From positions 27,913 to 91,912 of the forward strand of contig JAMKCH010012549.1 of assembly GCA_023653785.1 (NCBI GenBank): a stretch of 64,000 nucleotides of DNA. The letters are read 5' to 3'. This DNA comes from Ophioderma brevispina (Eukaryota; Echinodermata; Ophiuroidea; Amphilepidida; Ophiodermatidae). The notes under the pieces were generated by a model. That model was not told the DNA's origin, did no database searches, and worked only from the letters and a program-made list of their open reading frames with translations. Of the stretch, positions 23,385 through 34,455 are shown one piece after another. Positions within the stretch are counted from its first letter, which is position 1, and the number at the start of each line of letters is the position of its first letter. A program made the position numbers and the translations under genes.

Positions 23385-23800
23385 TCATGTCACAATGATT
23401 TGGTTGGGTGGGCAAAAGGTCGAGGCCCGTTTACAGTGGACACTAACTGCACTATGGGTAGCTCGTAGAGCCATTCTTGGCACAGAGTCCAGTGTCTTGT
23501 CCATTTCCTTATTTGTCAGCCCAAGGAATTTGTAGTAGGTTTTCAGAGTGTGGTTCGTGAATCCCCTGGACCACACATCTATTTCTTCTCCCAGCCTCCC
23601 TTGTCCTTCTTTGATATAGTCTTTATATTTGCACTTCTTTCGGTGGTTTGCTTGTGCCTTAACACTTACTGTGCTCAAGTGATCGAGATCTCGATCAATA
23701 CATGTGGCAGGTATTATAAAATGCTGCCTTTGTGTACATTAGAGGTGATATTCTCTTATGGCGGTACTGTCAGTTCAACGACAACACCGTCTTTCTTTGC
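23385..23800 (-). pseudogene. Retroelement C-terminus with probable restriction-like endonuclease, copy 2
   Basis: Minus strand: KKDGVVVELTVP at about 23795-23760, an inserted stretch of about 90 bases, then AQANHRKKCKYKDYIKEGQG, DVWSRGFTNHTLKTYYKFLG and LTNKEMDKTLDS down to about 23450. The downstream half is open for 97 codons, unlike copy 1. Function if intact: target-site cleavage for a site-directed retrotransposon. Inactive here, and the family assignment is tentative. Confidence 0.45.
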
Positions 23801-24058
23801 AGGAGGATGGATTGGACATTTGTCTTGATTGCGCACCATATTTCAGTCTTGACTGTTCTGGATACATTCCTGCTCCTTTTCCCAGCAAGGTAACATTGCC
23901 ATAGCGAGTGCCCTAAGCTGACTTGAAGGCTATGTCAGTTTTGATTTGCTTATCATCCTATTCTTGGTTTGATGGTATTGCACGAAAGATGGCTGACGCT
24001 AGATGACTGACAATAGTTGAATATATACATCATAGAAGGTTGTTATATCTACACAAGG

Positions 24059-24093
<35 letters not shown>

Positions 24094-24540
24094 CCCCCCC
24101 CTCCACACACACACACAGACTGTTTATGACATGTCTTCAGATTGGCAGATGGAGGCAGTGTATCCTAAATAAGTGTTTATGTAGAATGTCAGCATTTTGG
24201 TGACCAGGAACAGAGGAGCTTATTCCACCTAATATCCGTTTGTATTGCTGTCAACCAACATATCCTAATTTATCCTATCGGGACTTGCTGTATAGGGATA
24301 TCATCTGTTTCTCTGACACTTCTTCCACAAGTCTGGACAGGGCATGTTTTGTTCAATTGCTCAATGTGTTTCCTAGATTTGTTGTAACCGAGGCCATGTC
24401 GGCTATGCTGCCTTTACAAAATTCATTGTTGAACAGATGTCTTTCCTTTCATGCAATTCTCCCACTCCTTTCCAGTGCTTCTTTTCGTCCTGTCTACATA
24501 CCATGTGTCTGTTCACATTATTCAACGTTTTTCTTGGACT
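23463..24540. repeat. Duplicated block B, second copy
   Basis: Second copy of 20678-21620. It contains an expanded (CA)n tract at about 24059-24118 with a run of C inside it, where the first copy has only a short ACACAC. Confidence 0.7.
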
Positions 24541-24543
24541 GTT

Positions 24544-24882
24544 TTAGCTTATATTCCTGGAAGGTCTATACTTTGAATATTTTATAAGCTCTGCCCTATG
24601 GCATTGAGCACTCTTCTTCAAAAGATAGTCTAACTATGAATATTGTTATTATACACGCCCCCGTTTATCGGTTGAGCACTCTTTGACTATTTCTGAGGCG
24701 GTATAGACAAATTTCCTGGAATAAATTTGGTTTCTTATGCGACACCATGGAATGTAATTCCTTGCAATCCATGAGGTCTGTATCGAAACCAAATCAACAT
24801 CATCCAGTCGTCTGACGATTGCCTTCTGGCATGAAACTCAGAGTCACGACTTCTATTCCTGGAAGGTCTATACTTTGAATAT
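24544..24882 (+). mobile_element. Retrozyme-like element, 302-bp monomer plus partial repeat
   Basis: ATTCCTGGAAGGTCTATACT followed by TTGAATATT occurs at 24553 and again at 24855, giving a period of 302 bases: one full monomer and the beginning of a second. The hammerhead lies at the monomer end. Its neighbour sequence GGTCTATACTTTGAAT matches GGTCTATACTTTGTAAT in the array monomers at 5.6-6.5 kb, so both belong to one family. It has no coding capacity and runs straight into a (TA)n tract. Retrozymes are small nonautonomous retroelements that spread through circular RNAs released by their ribozymes. Confidence 0.75.
24807..24850 (+). ncRNA. Type I hammerhead ribozyme
   Basis: All conserved parts are present in order: stem I GTCGT (24807-24811), core CTGACGA (24812-24818), stem II T-TGCC-TTCT-GGCA-T (four pairs above a T/T mismatch), core GAAA (24833-24836), minimal stem III ACT-CAG-AGT, cleavage dinucleotide TC (24844-24845), and stem I partner ACGAC (24846-24850), fully complementary to GTCGT. 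Predicted cleavage is after C24845. A short stem III is typical of hammerheads in Penelope-like elements and metazoan retrozymes, some of which work as dimers. The T/T mismatch at the base of stem II is the only weak point. Confidence 0.8.
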
Positions 24883-24884
24883 TG

Positions 24885-25005
<121 letters not shown>

Positions 25006-25112
25006 ATGAAATGGTGAGTTGACACGAATCTGAGGTGATTTTTGTTATAGAAATAATGCATAGGCGAAAGAAATTGATAACAAAGCGGGCGTTGCATACT
25101 ATCGTAAAAGGA

Positions 25113-25184
25113 ACTTGCTGTGAATGGGACTCGAACCCACAACCTCTCTGTCAGTACTAGAGCGCGCTAACCAATTGCGCCATC
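25113..25184 (-). tRNA. tRNA-Asn-like fragment or tRNA-derived SINE head, 5'-truncated
   Basis: The minus strand reads TGGCGCAATTGGTTAGCGCG, a perfect A box and D arm close to tRNA-Asn, then an anticodon arm built on CTCT/AGAG, then GGTTCGAGTCC (perfect B box) with a five-pair T stem GTGGG/CCCAT. The 5' acceptor strand is missing and replaced by a run of T (25185-25203), and the 3' end shows no acceptor complement. It is therefore a pseudogene or SINE head, not a working tRNA. The sequence downstream on the minus strand reaches the (TA)n tract at 25003. Confidence 0.6.
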
Positions 25185-25284
25185 AAAAAAAAAAAAAAAA
25201 AAAAATAATATATATACACAAAGTACAAATCAGGTAATATTACACGCAAAAGTGAAAAGTTCGCAAAAGGCGAGTTGCAGCAAA

Positions 25285-25764
25285 TGTTAGAGTTAGAATT
25301 TCTGAGCGTGCCTACATGTGCTGATGAATTCCGTTCTAGAGTCGAGAGATTTATTCTTGTCAGCAGTGAGAATAAAAAAAAATTCTCCCAGAGGCAAAGC
25401 TGGCACCTTTCGCTGGTGTTGAAGTATGCAAAAAAAAAAAAAAAAAAAATTTGCTCAATCCTGTGGAGAATCGCTTACTGCTATTTTTGAAGGACGTTCG
25501 GTGATTATATAGTCTTTTCTTGAAATCCGTTTCGCAAATTCCGACATATGTTCGTTCTCCTCTGTTAGATGAAACCGTTGCTTGATACACAATGCTTTGG
25601 GCTAAATAGTTACCGTTAAGTGGGCAAGGGTTGTTTTTAGTACAACTGCAAGATTTTGAACTTGTATCTGGTGGGTCACAAAGAATACACTTGTTGTGGG
25701 CATCTTGCAGTTGTGCTGATGTTGTAAATATGAAGTTGTGGGCAGTAGCGGCAGAAGCTGACAA
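25285..25764 (-). pseudogene. Penelope-like element GIY-YIG endonuclease, C-terminal part
   Basis: The minus strand encodes a Cys cluster CILCDPP and CSCTKNNPCPLNGNYL, then SIVYQATVSS, the GIY-YIG core RTYVGICETDFKKRLYNHRT (YVG, catalytic R and N context) and GLSK, all in the frame 25764-25450. Beyond a run of 20 A/T (25430-25449) the frame resumes as YFNTSERCQLCLWE, then SRTEFISTCRHAQKF and a stop near 25299. That matches the C-terminal CxLCLxEK region of Penelope-like endonucleases. The A/T run sits where about 25-30 codons are normally found, so the copy is inactive. The RT domain that should precede it is not recognisable. These enzymes nick DNA for target-primed reverse transcription. 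Confidence 0.85.
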
Positions 25765-26045
25765 AAGTCAACGGGAAAGGAGATCGTAAATTTGTGTTAA
25801 AGCATTGATGTTGTAACATCTGTTTAAGAGTTCTGTTTGTACCCTTCCAGTTGGCCTTGAAAACCACTGCACATTGCTCAAATGTGCACTCATCATATGG
25901 TCAAGTTTGAAAAGCCCGGGTATTAATTTTTGACCACTAGATTGTCTGCCGGAATTATAATTGTCTACACGGGTGAATTTACACGTCACATCGTCTATAG
26001 CAAATGGTTTAAAATTCAGAGGGAAGGTAGAGGGGGTTGAGGACC
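25765..26045 (-). repeat. Penelope-linked segment
   Basis: Directly upstream of the GIY-YIG region on the minus strand. Related copies lie at 21720-21980, 22135-22402 and 44635-44830. It shows short conserved peptides such as PTGRVQTELLNRC and CRYCPQLHIYNIST in shifting frames, so it was probably coding or linker sequence of the same element. Confidence 0.5.
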
Positions 26046-26203
26046 GTAACTCATTTCATCATCGACCTACGTCCAGGTGTTAACAATTAATTAAAAATGC
26101 GATAAATAATCTAAAAAAAACCCAAAGAATAATAATTATGATAAAGAAAATTTAAACTGTATAAGAAACAAGATGAAACAATGCCCCAAAGTAAATCTTA
26201 GTA

Positions 26204-26985
26204 CAGCCTGTCTAAAATGGTACAATAGAAAAACATGTATTATCTATTTGCTGTTTTTATAATTTAAGAGTGTAACTTAAGATTGTTATTTGAGTCATAA
26301 TGTGCAGTTTTGGTTTGTAAAGGGCATAGACACCTTCTGGTTTATGCACTTAAAAGCATCTCATTATTATTATTATATTATATCTCACCATAAGTAAGTT
26401 GTTTTGTAAAGCATATTAAATAAGAAAGACATTTGCTTGTTTCAATCGAAAGATAACTCCAGTTTCCAGAGCTTGTGCCACTTTCTGGTTGATTGAAAAC
26501 GGTGAAAGAATTAGTTAAACATAAGTTATTCACATTTGAACAGATATGAAATTCTTTAAAAGGGTTAACATCATTAAGAACTTTAAAAGATGCGAAAACA
26601 GTTACGTAATGGTGCAAGTTATTTTCAGTATGTTCTGGCTTTAAGATAAAGTGTATAACATTCGACATAATGTTGTTTATAAGAAGAGAACCATGACAGC
26701 AACCTGGAGGAGTGAGTTTTTTATGGTCTTGAGGTATCATGAAACGTAAAGTCCTACCGACACATTGATACTTTGCTTCCAAAGTCAATTTTTTGATTGA
26801 CTTTAACAATTACTTACTGCCCAAAGATAGGCAATATTTTTTAAACCATATCTTTGCATTTGGAGTGTTTATTTTGGTTGTAATTATTATTCATTCTGGC
26901 ATGATTTTAACAGATACCAATTCAATACATTCAAAGCTCCAATTCATTGACGTGCAAGAAATATTTGTATTGTATATTATACATT
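26204..26985. mobile_element. CAGCCTGTCTC TIR element, copy A (right end lost)
   Basis: Starts TA-CAGCCTGTCTAAAATGG and shares the internal blocks GCTTGTTTCAATCG, CCACTTTCTGGTTGA, ACATTTGAACAGATAT and TTACGTAATGGTG with copy B (45914-47026) and, inverted, copy C (62992 onwards). Its right end has been lost where a truncated CCGG-flanked MITE now lies. No intact transposase is visible. Confidence 0.7.
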
Positions 26986-27063
26986 AGTTTCAGGCTTAAT
27001 ATTCCGTTGTGTCGTCTACGGACCCCGGACTATGGCTCCGCGTGGACCATATATCCTTTTACA
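26982..27063. mobile_element. CCGG-flanked MITE, truncated copy 4
   Basis: Matches the right half of the 165-171-bp MITEs at 34456, 35488 and 35657, from ACATTAGTTTCA to TTTTACA followed by CCGG at 27064-27067. The left half is missing. Confidence 0.7.
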
Positions 27064-29483
27064 CCGGTATGAGGGAGTTTCCTCGTGTATCGCATAAAAG
27101 AAAAATAAGATATCAAATTCAAAAAACAAAATAATTCAACATTTTTATTGATTATCAATTTCGGCATTCCTCTAACGCATTCCAAAATAACATAGTGAAT
27201 GTTCAAATGGCAAGGGTACCCTTTGGGACACCCTGCATTACAAGAAGCACTCTGTATACTTTCACGCGGAGTGCATCTTTAACAGATGGATTAGCGTGTA
27301 GTTGGAAAGATGGAAGAAGAAATGATGCGTAGATGGAAGACTAAAAGGTAAATAAGGATTAACGGATAGATAAGCATGGATCGCTGGACAAAGAGATTTG
27401 TTTTCCATAGGCGCTCTGCATAGGTGCCTGAGCACTTATTAATTATTATTATGATTATTATATCATGGCTATCAGGTATTTGGGTGGAATGGCTTTTTTT
27501 ATTCCCTCATTTGTGGCGTTAGAGCGAAACTTCATTTCCCCCTAACGGAGGAGTGAAGGATGGACCGAGATATCTCTTTTGTACGAGAAGTAAAATTAAC
27601 ATGGTCAACGTTGTTACTGCTCTGTTACTTATAATAAGTACCTCTTTATATGCTTATACAACGGTTCGCATTCATTTGTTGCCCATTGGCCAGATAGATT
27701 ACTTTGTCTTTATTCTGAATAGCCGTTAACAATGTGCCTGATCACCACCGATCTGTTACCGAAAAAAACCTGCAAGGGTTGTTTATTGAATGCTAACATG
27801 GCATTTCCGTAACAGCGGGACAGCAGAATACTTTTTAAAATGCAACCCACCCTTTCTGTCCCAATGTACTTGCAAAATACGTATCTCTTCAAAGTTGTTC
27901 AAGGATATACTTCAATTAAAGAAGGCTTTTGAGATTCCCCTAAGGTGTTCAACTCACCGACCGATATGCAAGCACACGCTTGATACTGTATCCACCGTGT
28001 ACCACTTCAAACTTTGACGGGATTGTGACACTTGGTGCGCGTTGAAGTAGGAGGATTATTCCGAGTACTTCTGCCGGTCTCCCAAAAGATAAGGCGGGCG
28101 TTCAACAATATGCAAAATCACGCCTCAGTCATGTATACGTAAAAATAGCCTCCCCACTTGCAGTTGATTCTATCATAACGTAGTCCTTTGCAGAGAGCCC
28201 GCAGGGGGTATAGGTATAAGCATGAAATCGTGAAACATCAGTCGACTATACTCAGACTCTCTTGCAATAGTATCCGGGAAAGAACGTTAGATCATACCCT
28301 AAATACTCTACATTTTTGTCTATGCAGAATTGTACAAAAAAACCGCTTCATGTGTAGACAAATGGGGTCAAATAAAATTGAAAGTGTTTTGACGGCAACA
28401 GGCTGACATTACTCTCTAATCAGATTTTTCTAGTAATTTAGATTATATCTTCATGATGAAAGACCTAAAGGCTTTTTGTCTAGACAAATTGGGGTCAAAT
28501 CTAATATATAGTGTTTTGGTAACAACAGACAGATATTACTGTAATCAAACCTTTTTAATCAAGATTGTATCTTTGTTATATAGAAACAGACTTTGCGGTT
28601 AGGTAAATAGGGTCACATCCAATACACATTTCTTAAGTGACAACAGCAAGGCAATTATTATTGCTCTTATCAGTGGACATCGCAATACCATGCGCCAACA
28701 GATTGACCTACAACTGACGTGTGGCCTAAATATTCGGTTACCCAATTAAAGGTATATTACGTAATTACACCACCTTCTGTATCATTTGTGACTAGCTATA
28801 TCGCAGAAAAGTTTATTCGCAAAATCATGCTGATTTTGATCTTGCGTTTTGGAAATATGAGCACATTTTGGTATCACGTTGTCCCATTGGCCGCTGTGCT
28901 CTAATTTCTGCCCGAATTTCATGCAGAGATGTGTCACTTTAAAACCTGGCATAATTAACTTACGAGAGAGAGCACTCCAGCTATACAAAACAGATATGCC
29001 ACTGCACAATTCGCCAGAGATAAAGTATCACTGTCAAATAAAAAATATCAATCAGAAATGGTTATCAGATTAAAGATGACTATCAACATACCATGGATTA
29101 AATTTGTCAATATCATATTTTCCTCAAGGTTTTTATTGCTGTGACCTCTTTATATCCCACTCTTTTCATGGATATAAAAGGAGGCAGTTAAGCATCTCGC
29201 TGAACGTCAATAAAATATTCAGAGAAAGTTATCAAATGTGTTTATTATACTGCTATCAATAGACATTTGCTATTGTATTTGGTTTCACAATCTTGGTGAA
29301 TAATTTAGGAACTTAAATGATTCAGGAGCAGTGTGCTAGCACAACACGATGTAAGAAGCCCTTTTCATTCTTGCAGAAATTTAAATAGTAAATACAGGTT
29401 GCACAAAAATCGAGCCAACAACAAGGAACATATTCATCTTTGAATTGTTACGTTGATTGCAACGTGGTTAACCAGCAGGACGA

Positions 29484-29582
29484 ATGACCAAATCTTCACA
29501 CTCAACCGTTCACCACAGAGATGATCGACTTCGCTGGGCTGGGAAGCACAGAAGACTACAACCCGGACACTGGCGAAATTAA
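29484..29582 (+). pseudogene. Tc1-like transposase scrap, copy 1
   Basis: Thirty-two codons ending HHRDDRLRWAGKHRRLQPGH-WRN and then a stop. This matches the segment just before the second catalytic Asp block of Tc1-like transposases. Copy 2 (38879-39073) continues past this point into DESRY, so copy 1 has lost about 1.9 kb here. Confidence 0.6.
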
Positions 29583-30026
29583 ATTCGTGACATCGCGTGA
29601 CATTTTTTTATCACACCTGAACTTTTTTAACGGTAATGCTGTTTTGCCCAAAGTTTTATATTACATTTTGTCGTGAGCATCACATAACGCTGTGTCTCAC
29701 AAAAAAGTTTCCCGATACGACGCATATACGACGCGTTGTGAAACACTTTACATGAGGATTAGAGATACGACGCAGATACGACAGCATTAAAAACACCGAT
29801 GTAGAATATAAAGCCCTATCAATATGTCACCTAAATCTTTAGAAATTTGTTCAATTAGTAGTACATAAAATGTATATATGGCAAATATTTCGAAAAAGCC
29901 AAACATTTCAGGTATGACAGTAAGTAATACTTTATGAATTTGTCTTAAAGTTTAAAACAGCAACAAAGTAAACAAAAACAATCAACTCTAACCATTTCTT
30001 CATTTTTTCACTGCGTCATGCTAATA

Positions 30027-31090
30027 CAGGGTTCCCAAAAGATAAGTTCCCCCTAAAATTCGAGGACATTTCGTTGCATAACTTCGATTAGAACTGGATG
30101 TTTAGAAAATTTAAAAAAAAATTAAAGAGAGGAAACATTTGCCTCTGCCACAAAAGTCGTCGCTTTTCAAAAAACACTTTTGACATCAACACACATTTCC
30201 TTTTTCCAAAAGTGATGTTGTCAGAAAAGTGGCACTTTACCGTATTCAAAGGACCGAAGTAAAGAAATTATCAGTTTACAACAAATATTTCAATTCCTTT
30301 CTTTATATGCATTGCGAAATACAAAACTAACGCATAGGCAAATAAATAAACAAACAAGACAAATATGCAGTCAAAAATAATGAGATGAGATTTGTGTAAG
30401 CAACACCAGGTGAAATATGAAGCAGATCAACACATAAAGGAAAACGCTACACTGGCTCAACGTTGTGGAATTATCGAGCGAGCATGGAACCACATTCATC
30501 AACAGAACATCAGCAATTGGTAAACACTACAATGATGTCATCAGTGCAGATGGAGGAAACTTTGACTATTGAGTCTCACCCTGAATGGCAAAACAATTAA
30601 GATTATTTTGATTTGAAACAGGCATTTCAAACATTACCTCTTTCATTCATAAAAGAGCAATATGCACAGAAAATGACTTTTATTTGATACTGATGAATGT
30701 AAAGCTTACATCTCGTTGTTTGTTTTTCCTGCATATTTGACTTGTTTGTTTCTTAATTTGCTTGCCTATGCGTCAATGTTTTAAGCTTATTTACTTCATA
30801 CCGCAATGAATATAAAGAAAAGGAAACAAAATCATTGTTGTAAATGGATAATTTCTCGACTTTAGACCTTTGAACACGGTAAAGTGCCACTTTTTCTGGC
30901 AACACCTTTTTGGAAAAAGCGAGTGTGGTTTGATGCCAAAGTGTTTTTCAAAAAGCAACGACTTTTGTTACAGAGCCAAATGTTTCCTCTCTTTAAAACT
31001 TTTTAAAATTTTCTAAACATCCAGTTCTAAGAGAAGTTATGCAACGAAAAATCCTCGAATTTTAGGGGGGAACTTATCTTTTGGGAACCC
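30027..31090 (+). mobile_element. Mariner-superfamily derivative with ~370-bp terminal inverted repeats
   Basis: Left end TA-CAGGGTTCCCAAAAGATAAG, right end TTATCTTTTGGGAACCC. The arms pair for roughly 370 bases each. Copy 2 of the host unit lacks the whole element (CATGTTAATAGCTCCCTAAG near 41250), giving an empty site at a TA. A short central region (about 30443-30572) encodes GIIERAWNHIHQQNISNW and, one base shifted, HYNDVISADGGNFDY and a stop, the typical C-terminus of mariner-type transposases. It is a deletion derivative that needs a transposase supplied from elsewhere. Confidence 0.8.
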
Positions 31091-31672
31091 CTCCCTAAGA
31101 GCCACGCTTGCTATTCTCTCCAGAAGATCCAATGAACTATAAATAGGTTTAAGTGCATGGATGCGTCAAACGGAGTTCATAAAACGGAAACCAAAGAAGG
31201 TGAGACACATACAATTGAAATGTTGTTTTACATAGCTGATTCTTTCTTTTAAAGTGTGATTAAATTAAGTTTTCCTTGCATTTCATTATTGACAGTTTCT
31301 GTTCTGTAAAAGTGTTCAACACAGGATGGCAGTTGTTATGTTTCATAAATGATTTATCGCTTAATATTAACCTCTTTCATCAGTTTTGACAATTTGTCTT
31401 ATAAATTTTAACATACGAGACGTCTTCCTTTGATCAAAATATCCAGACGTATTTAAATCTTTTCAGAATGTGAATAGAATGAAAAATACACCTCACCATC
31501 AATTTGTTTTATTAATTGCAATATGTACAATAGACAGAATGTCTCTCTGCATTTTTATGTTAAACTAGACATTGGGTTCAATGAACTCAACTACGGTACA
31601 TTGGCGCTATGGTTGTTGTTTAAAGTTAGACTCGAAGCTTCTATAGATCTTTATTTAATTGTTCAATGCATA

Positions 31673-32727
31673 CAGACTGTCCCAAAAACTATACATCAAA
31701 GATTAATTTTGGCCAATATTTTAAGTTTCATCGCAACTGGAGTTTTTACTTATTCCTTTTTTAGGAATGTTCCAGCTTTCATGCGATTTTTAGTTGGTGT
31801 AATTTGGGGGTTCTGGTTTAGGAGCTATGGTCAATTATCTGAGACAGTTTGAAACCTGGTTGGGCCCATTTTTTTGGGTATCCTGATATCAACAAAGTTT
31901 GCCATTGAAAATCACCTTCAAGACAAATTCAATAACAAGTAGGATAAGGTGCTGCTTCTTGCGATATACCATAATTTTATACTTTAATAGTGTCGAAATT
32001 GCTAATGAAAAAGTCATGTAGCATTGGGAAATTTGATTCCAAACAGTCTTGTCGCAGCCTTACTCCAGGTTTTCAGCAGAAACACACCCTTGTTTGGAAA
32101 GTAACCTGAGACCTTTGAACACAACCATCCTTTTCTTTCTTGAATTGCTCTTTGTTAACACTGTTTTCTTTATCATATTCCTCCCTGGCATTTGGGGCAG
32201 TGGGGAATAGGGGAAAGGGAAATTTTCCCTCACATTAAGCGTTGTCCCCACATTTGACCCTCAACAGACTTGTAGATGTTACATAATTTTCATTCAAATT
32301 GCACCAAATGTCCATGAATTTCATGATCATGGTCCTCCGAGATTTAGTTCCTCATTTCACCCACAACACTAATAATTTCTGGTGCTTTCACTGAAAAATT
32401 AATATATTGATTAGTTCATGCATGATACACAGTCACTCTGATCTGTTACAATATCTTTTGTTTGAAAGAATTTAATCCTACAATGATGCTACACCCTTAT
32501 GACCTTTAGTTTTTGAACCTTCAGGTGAAACTGGCCCAAGTTTGTATTTTCTCCTTTGTGTTCAACTGACAATATCTCCGCGTAGGGTCCTTCAAATTGG
32601 ATGGAAAAAAGCGAGGAAGTAGCTTAGGGTCTTGTCTAACAATAAAGTCAAAAATCTGGCAAACTGCACAGTTTATATTTTTTAGAATTTTTAGTTTGAT
32701 TGTATATTTTTATATGGGACAGTCCTG
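31673..32727. mobile_element. CAGNACTGTCCCA TIR element, 1055 bp, nonautonomous
   Basis: Left end TA-CAGACTGTCCCAAAAACTAT, right end TATATGGGACAGTCCTG, so the terminal repeats read CAGACTGTCCCA and CAGGACTGTCCCA. The homologous position in copy 2 (41816-41822) reads CAATCATACACCTTCCCTCG without the element. No transposase domain is recognised; a 63-codon minus-strand frame at 32060-32251 has no motif. The ends resemble the CAGCCTGTCTC family in this window. Confidence 0.75.
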
Positions 32728-33055
32728 ACCCTCCCCCTCGGGTTGTCGCATGGTACTGCTTGAGTGGTCAGCACTGTTCGGATAAGATTTCTGGTTCTTC
32801 AATCGCCGCAAGAGAACCATAACATCGAAATGGATTTAAAAAGAGAAAATGCACGTGACATATTGGTAAAAGTGAATCGGGGACACTTTAAATGAAACAA
32901 AAATCTGAAAGAAATGACTGCCAATAAACAGAATTACGAATATTCACTAGATAGGTGATTTTATCGTCCCGTTTAAACCGGTGTGTAATTAAAATCCTCT
33001 GTTCCACGAGATTCTCTCCCGGCTAGAGGGGCTTAGTGTTCCCTGTTTTCAATGG

Positions 33056-33277
33056 ATGGCAGAAGCTTTAGCGATTTACCATCTTCTATTGAGATATCCA
33101 GATTGCTTTGCTTTGAAACGAGTGATATTTCTAGCTGAAATGTGGAATTGCATAAAAATAAAAGTGATACTCGTGAGTTGCGTATTGGCAAAGAAATTTC
33201 TTGCAAATGCTATAATCTGCAATGATAAAACTTACTTCGTTGAAGAAAAGCTTTTGTTATCCCACTTCGATATGTAA
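33056..33277 (+). other. Open frame conserved between repeat units, copy 1
   Basis: A 73-codon frame with HLLLRYPDCFALKRV, FLAEMWNCIKIKVILV and VLAKKFLANAIICND, nearly identical to 42155-42379 in copy 2. The central part (CIKIKVILVSCVLAKKFL) is hydrophobic. No family is recognised. The conservation may reflect only the recent duplication. Confidence 0.25.
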
Positions 33278-34455
33278 GAAAGATGCCATTACAATGCTCT
33301 GAAACGTAGTAAGACTAGTTTTAAAAGAATTTTTAAATGTTAGTATTTCAGGTGCTATTCTTTACATCCAAACAGAAGCAAACTCATAAGGAATCATCAT
33401 AATCTCACGCATAGGTATTTTTGAATGTCTTATTTGGTTTCAGTATTGCGTATTGAATCTATGCATTATTGCGATCCCTCGAGAGAGCATACGAGAATAA
33501 TGTTGGTGTACGCTTTACAGTTTTCTTTTTAAAACTAAAATTGGCTATTTTCAATATGCATTTTAATTGAAAGGTTATATTTTAAAATTGGGAATGCAAA
33601 GGTTTCAGATATAGAGAAAAAGATGGTGATGACATAATACTTTACCTTGGCCTTATAGCATGTACAGTATGAACGTAGATTTGAAGACGTATTTGTAAAG
33701 GTGTATTTATAACAGCACATTTTCGATACAGATTGAAAAAAGAGGGAAACCCAGAAAACAAATTCGACTAGACTGCGCCTTGCTATATTCAGTGCATGCA
33801 CAACGTAGACTGTTTTAATTAGGCAATCATAACAAATAATGTACTTAAAGCAATAATAGCACATTTTTTGAAGAGCGCCCCCAATTTTTCAAATATTTTG
33901 AGATTTTTACACGGTCGCATTGGTAGTAAACTATACATGTGAATGGTTAAGCTCGTAAATGTCTATGTGTCGCAAACGAAGGAATTTTGCAATTAGAATA
34001 ATTAATATCGGAGATCTCCGATAATAATTCAACGGCTGCTGGAAATGGCCTTTCAATATGAAATAGCGCCATGTACGTGTCTACGCTCATCCATTAGTTG
34101 TTCTATCGCTTCAGGAAAGTCAAGTTAGAGGTCATTTTCTTGAGGTGGCATTTTTTCACAATGTACGGGCATAAACTTAGCATTTCCAGCTCTGCCGTTA
34201 AGTACAATCTGGGATCCCAATTCTAATTACAAAATCGCTTATTTTATGATAAATACGCATTTTGAGCCTTCTCGTTCGCAGGTGTAGTTTCCTAGACAAT
34301 TACCAACACAACTTTGCAAAAATATCAAATTTTGAACATTGGGGGCACTCTTGTGCTGTTATTGCCTTAAGGTAATGGGCTACCATAATTTTCAATTTTT
34401 GCTATGAGGGACCTACAACATTCATGTATTGACATAATAAACATGGGGATACCGG

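Noticed and set aside
24059..24118. CRISPR-like regular repeats
   Set aside because: Simple (CA)n microsatellite. No CRISPR array is expected or seen in this animal DNA.
29484..29582. HHRDDRLRWAGKHRR read as a LINE C-terminus (RWAGH-type)
   Set aside because: The longer copy at 38879 continues into DESRY and RVRR, which fits a Tc1 transposase instead.
31523..31852. 109-codon plus-strand frame as a membrane protein gene
   Set aside because: It crosses the left border of the 31673-32727 insertion, so its second half is transposon DNA and the frame is fortuitous.
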